From an uncultured Rhodospirillales bacterium (GTDB taxonomy: Bacteria > Pseudomonadota > Alphaproteobacteria > ATCC43930 > CGMCC-115725): a stretch of 8,027 bases of DNA. Positions 1 to 6,019 of this stretch are shown piece after piece. The notes beneath the pieces were generated by a model that was not told the origin of the DNA, did not search any database, and saw nothing but the letters and a program-made list of their open reading frames with translations. Each line of letters opens with the position of its first letter. Positions within the stretch are counted from its first letter, which is position 1. The DNA lies in the NCBI GenBank assembly GCA_903897565.1, contig CAIUCF010000251.1, positions 1 through 8,027 of the forward strand, in the 5' to 3' direction. The translations under genes and the position numbers were made by a program.

Positions 1-297
1 CGAATACTCGACGTCACGCGCCGCTCCTGACTGGATAGGCTATGTCCGAAAAATCGGTCCTGCGTCGCAGGCCGTCCGATCTGGTGGAGTTCGCACCGCC
101 CTTGGATTGCGGGTGGGCCTCGACTGATCGATGAAGTGCGATGCGTGCGACCCTCGATCTACCGGTCGCTTATCGGCGGACTGAACGTCTATGGCATTGT
201 CCGGTGCGCCGAAATTTCGCGAAGGCGATCTCCGCTGTTGGAGCCGAAACGCAGCGCCGTTTGAGGATCTCCATGCGAGGCTGGCGAGTTCCCCGAT
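1..297. other. Left-edge stretch without a recognisable gene
   Basis: This stretch lies downstream of the oxidoreductase gene that ends at 298 on the minus strand. Plus frame 1 is open from 31 to a TGA at 262-264 (77 codons), but it has no ribosome binding site with a good start, and its product, rich in Arg and Trp, matches no family I know. Plus frame 2 is open from the window edge to a TGA at 125-127, so a gene tail entering from the left cannot be excluded. I see no terminator hairpin with a T-run and no RNA gene here. Confidence 0.4.
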
Positions 298-1302
298 CTA
301 GGTGATCCGCACCATCAACTTGCCCATATTGGTGCCGTTGAACAGCCCGATCAGATTGCGCGGTAGGTTTTCGAAGCCTTCCCTCACGTCAACGGGAGGT
401 TTCAGCACGCCGGCGTCGATCCAGGAAACCAGCTCCGCTTCCGCCTTGTCCCAGGTCTCGAGATAGTCGAGCACGATGAAGCCCTCCATCCGTAGCCGCT
501 TGACGATGCAGGCAATTTGGAGGCCACGCGGGCCGGGCAGGGCCACTTCGCTATTGTAGTTCGTCAGAGCGCCGCAGGCCACGATCCGCCCGAAGATATT
601 GAGGTGTGGAATGATGGCCTCGAAGATATCGCCGCCCACATTGTCGAAATATACGTCGACCCCGCCTGCGACGGCGCTTGCAAGTTCACGCGTGAAATCG
701 GGACTCTTATAGTCGACGGCTGCGTCATAGCCGAGGTCGTTGACGATCCACGCACATTTCTGCGGGCCGCCCGCGATGCCGACGACGCGGCAACCCTGGA
801 GTTTTGCGATCTGGCCGGCGATCGTCCCGACCGCGCCGGCGGCGGCCGAGACGACGACGGTTTCGCCCGGCTTTATTTTCCCCACCTCGATCAAGCCGTA
901 ATAGGCGGTGAGTCCAGTGATGCCGAGAACGCCGAGCAGGTTCTCCAAGCTGTGGCGCGGATTGCGCTTGCGTACGGCCTCCGCCGGCAGCACGGCGTAG
1001 TCTTGCCACCCGAGCATCCCCTCGACGATATCGCCGACAGCAAAGCCCTCAGCCCTGGAGTCGACGACGCGGCCGATCGCGAAGGAATGCATGACGTCGC
1101 CGGGCGCTACGGGGGGCTTGTAGGTCGGCACGGGCTCCATCCATGACCGGTTCGCCGGATCGAGCGATACGAGCTCGACCCTTACCAGCACTTCCCCCGC
1201 TTCCGGCTCCGCGACCCGGGAGCGGCGGAGCTCGAACATGTCTTCGGTCACCGGACCCCGGGGACGCTTCAGGAATATCCATTGGCGATTTGTCTCGGCC
1301 AT
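298..1302 (-). CDS. Zinc-independent MDR-family NADP-dependent oxidoreductase (PTGR/CurA-like)
   Basis: A 334-residue cytosolic enzyme of the medium-chain dehydrogenase/reductase superfamily, in the group of prostaglandin/leukotriene B4 reductases and CurA. These enzymes use NADPH to reduce the C=C bond of alpha,beta-unsaturated ketones and aldehydes. Visible support: a SLDPANRSWM segment (residues 46-55) resembling the family's DPYMRGRM-type motif, LTAYYGL (131-137), the nucleotide-binding AAAGAVG (153-159) at the start of the Rossmann fold, and VYFDNVGG (217-224). The structural-zinc cysteine cluster and the GHE catalytic-zinc motif of alcohol dehydrogenases are absent. Length is normal for the family (about 330-345). 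The start is supported by GGGAGGG at 1308-1314 on the minus strand, five bases from the ATG. It follows the VOC gene on the same strand after 112 bp, so co-transcription is plausible. The family is certain; the substrate is not visible. Confidence 0.93.
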   Translation of the reverse strand: MAETNRQWIFLKRPRGPVTEDMFELRRSRVAEPEAGEVLVRVELVSLDPANRSWMEPVPTYKPPVAPGDVMHSFAIGRVVDSRAEGFAVGDIVEGMLGWQDYAVLPAEAVRKRNPRHSLENLLGVLGITGLTAYYGLIEVGKIKPGETVVVSAAAGAVGTIAGQIAKLQGCRVVGIAGGPQKCAWIVNDLGYDAAVDYKSPDFTRELASAVAGGVDVYFDNVGGDIFEAIIPHLNIFGRIVACGALTNYNSEVALPGPRGLQIACIVKRLRMEGFIVLDYLETWDKAEAELVSWIDAGVLKPPVDVREGFENLPRNLIGLFNGTNMGKLMVRIT

Positions 1303-1350
1303 GTCCGCCCTCCCAAACTAGAAATTCTTATGATGCCCGGTGTCGCGAGT

Positions 1351-1407
1351 GTCCTGCCATTCGTCGATGCATCGCGTCCAAGACCGTAATCCGGGATGAG
1401 GCAGGAC
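1351..1407 (-). other. Stem-loop candidate between the VOC and oxidoreductase genes
   Basis: A perfect 8-bp inverted repeat, GTCCTGCC (1351-1358) and GGCAGGAC (1400-1407), begins eight bases after the VOC stop codon in the transcribed direction. Its 41-base loop holds a 10-bp palindrome CGATGCATCG (1365-1374). No T-run follows on the minus strand, so it does not look like an intrinsic terminator. It could be an RNA-processing or stability structure between two co-transcribed genes, or chance. Confidence 0.3.
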
Positions 1408-1414
1408 CTGAAGG

Positions 1415-1933
1415 TCACGTCGGCGCGCCTGCCTTCACCACGTCGAGCGCATTATCGGCGAACTGCGTGTATTCCATGATGGTGCCGTCGGGATCCTTGA
1501 AGCAGACGAACAGCGCTTCGACGCCATGGGGGCGAACCCCGGGGGCGGTCTCGTAGGCCGAGATCGGTCCAACCAGTTCAACGCCGTTGGCGACGAGATG
1601 CGCGGCCGCCGCGTGAATATCCTCGACTTCGAAGCAAAGCCGACCGATGCCGATATTGGCCAAGGTGGGGTAGGCATCGCCTGCCGTCGGCGGGTCAAGG
1701 AACTGGATAATGTCCAGGAAGGGAACCGGACGATCACCGGGGATCTTCATGAATACGGCGCGGAAACGGCGGCCGTTGATGAGGCCGAGGCCGGGCCATA
1801 CGGCGGCACCCTCGCCGAAAATCTGATCGTCGAATTTCTCGAACCCGATCAGTTCGTAGAACGCGACGCTGCGTTCCATATCCGTGACACAGATATTCGC
1901 GTGAACCCATTGCCGGATCGTGATTGGTCGCAT
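1415..1933 (-). CDS. VOC-superfamily (glyoxalase/bleomycin-resistance/dioxygenase fold) protein
   Basis: A 172-residue protein with two beta-alpha-beta-beta-beta modules typical of the vicinal oxygen chelate superfamily, whose members are metal-dependent isomerases, epimerases, extradiol dioxygenases or binding proteins. Module 1 opens with WVHANICVTDMERSVAFY (residues 9-26), where H11 sits at the usual first metal ligand. Module 2 runs from GRLCFEVEDIHAAAAHL (97-113) to FKDPDGTIMEYTQF (145-158), where E154 sits at the usual last ligand. The position normally holding the second His (as in HIAFEVED) is R98, and FLDIIQF (72-78) offers D74 where a Glu is common, so the metal site is not canonical. 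The start is supported by a GGGAGGA-type site just upstream on the minus strand. It is the first gene of the minus-strand pair and is divergent from the LysR gene. The family is clear; the reaction is unknown. Confidence 0.9.
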   Translation of the reverse strand: MRPITIRQWVHANICVTDMERSVAFYELIGFEKFDDQIFGEGAAVWPGLGLINGRRFRAVFMKIPGDRPVPFLDIIQFLDPPTAGDAYPTLANIGIGRLCFEVEDIHAAAAHLVANGVELVGPISAYETAPGVRPHGVEALFVCFKDPDGTIMEYTQFADNALDVVKAGAPT

Positions 1934-1990
1934 TTTTCGTCCTCCCGTGGTTCTTCATTTCTTGCGTCGGCGCTGAGCCTCGACGTTGTC

Positions 1991-2005
1991 CGAGGTCGGA
2001 CCTCG
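1991..2005. promoter_or_regulatory. Perfect 7-1-7 palindrome upstream of the VOC gene
   Basis: CGAGGTC-G-GACCTCG is a perfect dyad with a single central base. It lies 58 bp upstream of the VOC start in the divergent VOC/LysR spacer. Size and position suit an operator for a dimeric regulator. It does not fit the T-N11-A LysR consensus, so if it is functional a different regulator may bind it. Assignment is inferred from symmetry and position only. Confidence 0.35.
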
Positions 2006-2052
2006 AGAAGGCTTGACTGCGCCCTCCACGTCAGCTCTTGAGCCGATTTATC

Positions 2053-2086
2053 CCGGGATCCGACGGCTGTCCAATCGAGATCCCGG
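2053..2086. repeat. 8-bp inverted repeat in the divergent spacer
   Basis: CCGGGATC (2053-2060) and GATCCCGG (2079-2086) form a perfect inverted repeat separated by 18 bp. The left arm also sits in the 10-bp palindrome ATCCCGGGAT (2050-2059). It lies between the VOC and LysR promoters and could be part of an operator region or form a cruciform or hairpin. No function can be shown from sequence. Confidence 0.3.
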
Positions 2087-2094
2087 AACCATTT

Positions 2095-2109
2095 ATCGGA
2101 TTCGCCGAT
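2095..2109. promoter_or_regulatory. Candidate LysR box (T-N11-A dyad)
   Basis: ATCGG-ATTCG-CCGAT is a dyad with 5-bp arms. It contains T at 2096 and A at 2108 separated by exactly 11 bases, the T-N11-A architecture to which LysR-type regulators bind. A third half-site, ATCGG, follows at 2112-2116. It lies 54 bp upstream of the LysR start in the spacer shared with the VOC/oxidoreductase pair, the usual place for an autoregulated, divergently acting LysR operator. Binding by the adjacent LysR protein is inference. Confidence 0.45.
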
Positions 2110-2163
2110 GAATCGGTTATTGTTCGGCCCAAGCGTCTCTGGAAGACGGGCAGGAGGGGCAGG

Positions 2164-3117
2164 ATGTTCCAGATCGAGTTGAAACTGCTACGCTGCATGA
2201 TGGCCGTCGTCGCCGAGGGCTCGGTAACACGCGCCGCAGAACGCCTCCATCTTTCGCAACCGACGATTTCGGGGCAGATCAGAGAGCTGGAGCGGCAGCT
2301 GGGATTCTCCCTCTTCCATCGGACGACCAGGAGGCTCGAGACCAGCGCCGAGGGCCAACGGCTCGTGCCTTTCGTCCAGGCGATCCTCCTCGACGTCGAT
2401 AGATTGGCCCTTGAGATCGGCAAGATGCAGAGCACCAGTGCGTCGCGATTTCGGCTGGGCGCCTCTGTGTTCAGCCTCCAATTCGAGGAGCGGACCGAGC
2501 TCCTGGAGGCCTTTGCCGCGGCGATGCCGGAACTCCAGTATTCGATCGACAACCGACTTCAATCAGCGCAGGTGCAGGATCTGCTCGCCGGTCGTCTGGA
2601 CGCGGCGATCATTCTGGGTGTTGCCGCCGCATTGGATTTCGCTGCGCAATACACCGGCGCCTTGAAGACCGGGGTGATCGCCAACGAGATTGTTTATCCC
2701 GACAGCCTGGAACGAGTCGTCCTCGGATGGCGGCCCATCCAGCTTTTGTTGCCCGCTGTCTCCGCTCTGGCCGGGTACGCGAAGATCCCGCGGTAGGCGC
2801 TCGCGGGGCTGCAGGTGGCGATGCTCAGCCTTGAGCATGGCGAGGCGGTCATCGATCCAATCACCCACTTTCTGAAGGAAGCCGGCGCGCTGCCCGTTCA
2901 CATCGCCGAAGGTAATGCCTTGGCGGTAGAGCGTCATGCGACGCGACACAAAATGGCGGCCATGAGCATCGGCTGGTTTCGGCATGCGGCCGATATGGTG
3001 GTTCGCGACGTCGAGGGGATGAACTTCCGCACGGAACTGGTGGTCTTGCTCGGCACGGCGCCGAACAAGGCTGCCCGTCGCTTCTACGAGTTTGCCAAAT
3101 TACGGATATCGTCCTGA
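2164..3117 (+). pseudogene. LysR-type transcriptional regulator interrupted by an in-frame amber codon
   Basis: The reading frame encodes a LysR-type DNA-binding regulator of 317 codons, normal for the family (about 300), but codon 211 is TAG (2794-2796). The winged-helix HTH is intact: residues 17-52 contain AAERLHLSQPTISGQIRELE and the following LFHRTTRRLE segment. The effector domain begins near residue 95 (FRLGASVF) and includes LLAGRLDAAIILG (140-152). After the stop the same frame stays open to a TGA at 3115-3117 and encodes ALAGLQVAMLSLEHG and an ending FYEFAKLRISS that fit the distal effector domain. The start is set by AGGAGGGG (2152-2159); an earlier TTG at 2038 in the same frame has no support. 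As written, the product would be a 210-residue protein with the DNA-binding domain but only part of the effector domain. A single C-to-T change (CAG to TAG) or a sequencing error would explain it. It probably regulated the divergent VOC/oxidoreductase pair. Confidence 0.85.
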
Positions 3118-3133
3118 GCCGTCTCGGTCGGCT
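3117..3133 (+). terminator. Weak hairpin at the LysR stop codon
   Basis: AGCCG (3117-3121) and CGGCT (3129-3133) can pair around a 7-base loop immediately after the LysR stop codon. No U-tract follows, so this is at best a weak terminator. A second small dyad, CCGGAG (3246-3251) and CTCCGG (3265-3270), lies further into the same 223-bp convergent spacer. The spacer otherwise holds only the short dioxygenase-like segment described separately. Confidence 0.2.
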
Positions 3134-3295
3134 TCGGAATTCCCTCGCCTGATCATTTTCGTGCCGCGCTGCAGGCGTGACGCCACGATCGCTCGCGTTG
3201 GACTATGCTCAGATTCCATTACGCCGATATGGATCGCGCGCCTACCCGGAGCCGACCTGGGCGTCTCCGGACGTTAGGATAACTGGATTTTCTGC

Positions 3296-3349
3296 CTGAC
3301 CGCGGCCAGACGAGGTCGTGTTTGCGACCGGGGCCGACGATCAGGTGGG
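3296..3349 (-). other. Short intradiol-dioxygenase-like segment at the 3' end of the monooxygenase gene
   Basis: The minus strand carries the 15-mer CCACCTGATCGTCGG (plus positions 3334-3348), which is identical to a stretch inside the intradiol dioxygenase gene (plus positions 7419-7433). A further 8-base identity, GCAAACAC, occurs at the same offset in both (3318-3325 and 7403-7410). In matching frames they read HLIVGPGRKHDLV here and HLIVGAAGKHSII there. Similarity fades beyond about 43 bp. The monooxygenase stop codon lies inside the shared 15-mer, in another frame. This could be a scrap of a second dioxygenase gene joined to the end of the monooxygenase, or a coincidence. Confidence 0.3.
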
Positions 3350-5149
3350 ATGGTTCGGTAGTGGCCCGAGAATGCCCAGTTCGGTTGCCTTGATCTGCAG
3401 CGCGAGATATTTCGAATTGATCCGGCATTGCGGCAATCCCCCGGCGATGAACCAGACTCCGGGATGCGGGGTGCGCTTGTACATGTTGCTCAGTTCACCC
3501 TCGGCGTCCAGGCCCCACACCGGGCCGATTTGCGCCGCGACCGCGTCGCCGAGCGTGCGACGCACGAGTTCCTGCTGCGGGTAGTAGCCGGTCGCCAGGA
3601 CGAGCAGATCGGCGGGTACGATCGTGCCGTCTTTGAGGAGAGCGCCATTGGCGACAAAGCGCTCGATGCGATCGAACTGCAGCAAACCGATCTCGCCCTT
3701 GATCATCAATGCTGAACTGCCGGCATCGAGATTGTAGCCGCCGCCGCGGCGGAAGTACTTCATCTGATGGCCGGTGTCGTCCTCGCCCATGTCATGCTTG
3801 AAGCCGATGCGCTGCAATCCCTCGATCATGTCTTTGTCGAGTTCCAGCATGCGCTTGGCCCCCGCCTTATAGGCCTCGATCATCAGGTTCGGCGTGATGG
3901 ACGAGACGACCAGATCGGCATCGTCCAACTGGCTGCCTTCCATCCACAGCGCCTCGTTGAGGCGCGCGCTCGGGTTGATCGACACGACCGTCGTCGAGCC
4001 ACGCTGTATCACCGTGGTTTTGGCGCCGAAGCTGTGCAGATCGAGCGCGATATCGTTGGCGCTGCTGCCCGTTCCCAGCACCAGCGCGTGTTTGCCCTCC
4101 CAGCCGGCCCCGCTGGAGAACCCCTCGGAATGGATCAGTGTACCGCGGAAATCGTCGAGCCCCGGCAAATCCGGAATCAGCGGAAACGAGCTGACGCCGT
4201 TGGCGAATACGAGATGGCGGGGCCGCACGATGCGCTCGGACCCGTCGTCGCGCTTGAGGCGGGCGGTCCACCTGGTATCGGCCTCGTTCCATTCACCCTG
4301 CACGAACGCCGTGCCGGTCCAGCAATTAATTTCCATGGCGACGGCATAGAATTCCAGCCAGTTCGCCAGCATGTCCTTCGGAATGTATCGCGGCCATGTC
4401 GGCGGGAAGTCCAGATAGGGCAGGTGATTGATGTCGGTCGAATTGTGCAGCGCGAGCGCGTGATAGCGGTTGCGCCAGCTGTCACCGATCCGCGGCCATT
4501 TTTCGACGACCAGGGTGTCGATTCCGAGCTGGTTCAGGCGCGCGGCAATCGCCAGGCCGGATTGCGCGGCACCGATCACCAGTACGTCCGGATCTCGATC
4601 GGCATAGGCGACGGCGGCCTCACGCATATCCGACCAGTTGGCGCCGCCGAAATTGCGGGAATAGGCCGAGCCGATCGGCCGATTCGCGCCAAGCTTCTCT
4701 TCGTGACCCTTGAGACTGTCGAGGGAGGTCGACACCAGCCATGCTTTCAGGCCGCCCTGGGCATCGCCCGCAGTCGAAAGCCGGAAGATGCCGGAACCGC
4801 GGCCATCGGTGGTCTTGAATTCGAAGATGGCTTCGATGCTGTCGATGCCCAGGCGTTTCACCTGGCGCGGCGCGCGGCGCCCCTCGGGCAGATGAAAGCC
4901 ATGAGCCTGTGTGCGCTGCTGCGCGGCGGCGAGGCGCGCAGCGACGTTGTCATGCCCCTCGACCGCCGTGAAATTCCAGGTGAAGGCCAGGATGTCGCGC
5001 CAGTGGCAGTCGGCATGAAACAGGGCGGCGATCGTTGCCGCGTTGCGCGTGCGCAGCGCTGCTTCGAACGCCTCCAACCAGTTCAGGGCCTGCTGCCGTA
5101 CCCGATCGGGACTGTCCGAACCGACAGCTGCGTTCAAGACTTCACTCAT
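3341..5149 (-). CDS. NTF2/SnoaL-like domain fused to a flavin-containing monooxygenase
   Basis: A 602-residue NAD(P)H- and FAD-dependent class B monooxygenase, the type that inserts oxygen into ketones, amines or sulfur compounds. Residues 17-145 (from RVRQQALNWLEAFEAALRTR) look like an NTF2/SnoaL-like cone domain. The FAD Rossmann fold starts at DVLVIGAAQSG (188-198), with A195 in place of the second Gly of GxGxxG. FRGTLIHSEGF (334-344) fits the FMO-type FxGxxxH(x)3F/Y fingerprint rather than the W-ending Baeyer-Villiger version. The NADPH fold is at LVLGTGSSA (356-364), and LATGYYP (518-524) is the conserved ATG region. The ATG at 5149 has a weak GAGAG site and matches the expected N-terminus. 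An in-frame extension to 5317 adds only Arg/Pro-rich sequence and is rejected. The region just upstream (5150-5185) is A+T-rich and may hold the promoter. The C-terminus after ALQIKATELG may be altered, as described for the neighbouring dioxygenase-like segment. The substrate is unknown. Confidence 0.92.
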   Translation of the reverse strand: MSEVLNAAVGSDSPDRVRQQALNWLEAFEAALRTRNAATIAALFHADCHWRDILAFTWNFTAVEGHDNVAARLAAAQQRTQAHGFHLPEGRRAPRQVKRLGIDSIEAIFEFKTTDGRGSGIFRLSTAGDAQGGLKAWLVSTSLDSLKGHEEKLGANRPIGSAYSRNFGGANWSDMREAAVAYADRDPDVLVIGAAQSGLAIAARLNQLGIDTLVVEKWPRIGDSWRNRYHALALHNSTDINHLPYLDFPPTWPRYIPKDMLANWLEFYAVAMEINCWTGTAFVQGEWNEADTRWTARLKRDDGSERIVRPRHLVFANGVSSFPLIPDLPGLDDFRGTLIHSEGFSSGAGWEGKHALVLGTGSSANDIALDLHSFGAKTTVIQRGSTTVVSINPSARLNEALWMEGSQLDDADLVVSSITPNLMIEAYKAGAKRMLELDKDMIEGLQRIGFKHDMGEDDTGHQMKYFRRGGGYNLDAGSSALMIKGEIGLLQFDRIERFVANGALLKDGTIVPADLLVLATGYYPQQELVRRTLGDAVAAQIGPVWGLDAEGELSNMYKRTPHPGVWFIAGGLPQCRINSKYLALQIKATELGILGPLPNHPT

Positions 5150-5319
5150 CACGCTCTCGTTATTGTTAAGTATTCTTATTTGCAGAGATGCTGATGTCCT
5201 GCCGCCATATGGCGACCAGAGTTCGATGCTAGTGGATCTTGCCGCTTGAGACCATGGCCGGAGTGATTGCGGGCGTCGAGCTGGGCTTGTTGGGGCGCGA
5301 GGTCGCCGGACCAACATCC

Positions 5320-5444
5320 CGCCGTCACGCCGCCGGCCGCGGTCACCTCGCAGAATTGTTCGAGCCCGGGCGTCGTGCCGTAGGGATCGACCGCAGTTCG
5401 CTCACCTCGCAGCCGGCATTGCGCAAGACTTTGGCGGCTTCCGC
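5320..5444 (-). pseudogene. Possible frameshifted gene remnant
   Basis: Directly after the cupin stop, the cupin's own frame continues with AEAAKVLRNAGCEVSELR (5444 to 5391). Coding-like, high-GC3 sequence then continues in a different frame from about 5391 to 5323 with VDPYGTTPGLEQFCEV and further residues. Both pieces look like real protein while the alternative frames do not, which suggests an old coding sequence broken by an indel near 5391. The order of the two pieces loosely recalls the end of a VOC-type domain, but I cannot assign a family. The rest of the gap, 5150-5319, shows no gene; its part next to 5150 is A+T-rich and probably promoter DNA for the monooxygenase. Confidence 0.25.
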
Positions 5445-5858
5445 TTAGTCCTTCTGCACCGGGTCGGCGAGGTATTGCTCGTCGGTGACCGGCTCCATCC
5501 AGTCCACGAACTTGCCGTCGAGGGCCTCGGCGATGGCGACATGGGTCATCGAGGTGGTTGGCGTCGCGCCATGCCAGTGGCGGCGCTGGCAGGGGCACCA
5601 GATGACGTCGCCGGCGCGGATTTCCGCCTTCGGGCCGCCCTCGCACTGGGTCCAGCCGACGCCCTGGGTGACGATCAGGATCTGGCCGAGCGGGTGGGTG
5701 TGCCAGTGCGTGCGGGCACCCGGCTCGAAGGTGACGATGCCCCCGCTGACGCGGCCGGGCGCCTCGGCCTGGAACGGGCTGTCGATACGCACCGCGCCGG
5801 TAAAGGTCGCAGTTGGCCCCTGGCGAGAGGGCGTGGCGCCGTTGCGTTGGATCTTCAT
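5445..5858 (-). CDS. Small manganese-type cupin, hydroxynitrile-lyase-like group
   Basis: A 137-residue single-domain cupin. Counting from the ATG at 5858, the metal ligands fall at H53, H55 and Q59 (HTHPLGQ) and at H94 (QRRHWHG), with further conserved His at 96 and 106. From memory this is the ligand set and numbering of the Mn-dependent cupin hydroxynitrile lyase of Granulicella tundricola, which makes or cleaves cyanohydrins. Most members of this family are annotated simply as cupins and their natural substrates are unknown. The segments FTGAVRID (19-26), VTFEPGARTHWHTHPLGQ (42-59) and LDGKFVDWMEPVTDEQY (113-129) are typical of the group. The start is supported by AAGGA upstream on the minus strand and by this numbering; an in-frame extension to 5978 is not needed. 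It shares the strand of the monooxygenase 295 bp downstream, so a joint pathway role is possible. Hydroxynitrile-lyase activity is not proven. Confidence 0.88.
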   Translation of the reverse strand: MKIQRNGATPSRQGPTATFTGAVRIDSPFQAEAPGRVSGGIVTFEPGARTHWHTHPLGQILIVTQGVGWTQCEGGPKAEIRAGDVIWCPCQRRHWHGATPTTSMTHVAIAEALDGKFVDWMEPVTDEQYLADPVQKD

Positions 5859-6019
5859 GCTAATGTCCTTGGTTGTGAGCGCGACTTGGGGAAGCAATTT
5901 CCTGCGAGCAACAAAAGCTGGTTGTTTAACTTTTCTGACATCATAGGTTGTGATGGCGTGATGCGAGTTTTGTTCCATCAGCCAGATCGCTCAGGAAAAC
6001 ATCACGAGGAGGGGATACT
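5859..6019. promoter_or_regulatory. Divergent promoter region between the cupin and the VPLPA-CTERM gene
   Basis: This 161-bp spacer separates two divergent genes and must hold both promoters unless transcription enters from outside. Positions 5905-5945 are markedly A+T-rich for this window. No -35/-10 pair matches well enough to call. GTGATG occurs twice, at 5950-5955 and 5958-5963, 8 bp apart. The ribosome binding sites of the two genes sit at the spacer edges. Confidence 0.4.

Noticed and set aside
517..1146. A 209-codon plus-strand open frame opposite the MDR oxidoreductase
   Set aside because: It is antisense to a well-supported gene and its composition is that of a GC-rich shadow frame.
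2013..2018. TTGACT as a -35 element for the LysR gene
   Set aside because: No acceptable -10 hexamer lies 16-18 bases downstream (TCTTGA or CTTGAG), so the match alone is not enough.
2038..2163. TTG-initiated 42-residue N-terminal extension of the LysR protein
   Set aside because: LysR proteins begin a few residues before the HTH, the ATG at 2164 has an ideal AGGAGG site, and the extension overlaps the operator-like dyads.
3767..5194. A long open frame (475 codons) on the plus strand opposite the monooxygenase
   Set aside because: It lies antisense to a gene with clear FAD and NADPH motifs, has no recognisable domain, and is rich in Arg, Gly, Asp and Val as expected of the complement of a high-GC gene.
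5150..5317. N-terminal extension of the monooxygenase to 5317
   Set aside because: The added residues are Arg/Pro/Ser-rich and unlike any domain; the ATG at 5149 begins a typical NTF2-like N-terminus and has a weak ribosome binding site.
5950..5963. Tandem GTGATG repeat in the divergent spacer
   Set aside because: Two six-base copies are too short to call a repeat element or operator without symmetry or further copies.
5859..5978. N-terminal extension of the cupin to 5978
   Set aside because: The Met at 5858 has an AAGGA site and gives the family's residue numbering; the extension covers the A+T-rich divergent promoter region.
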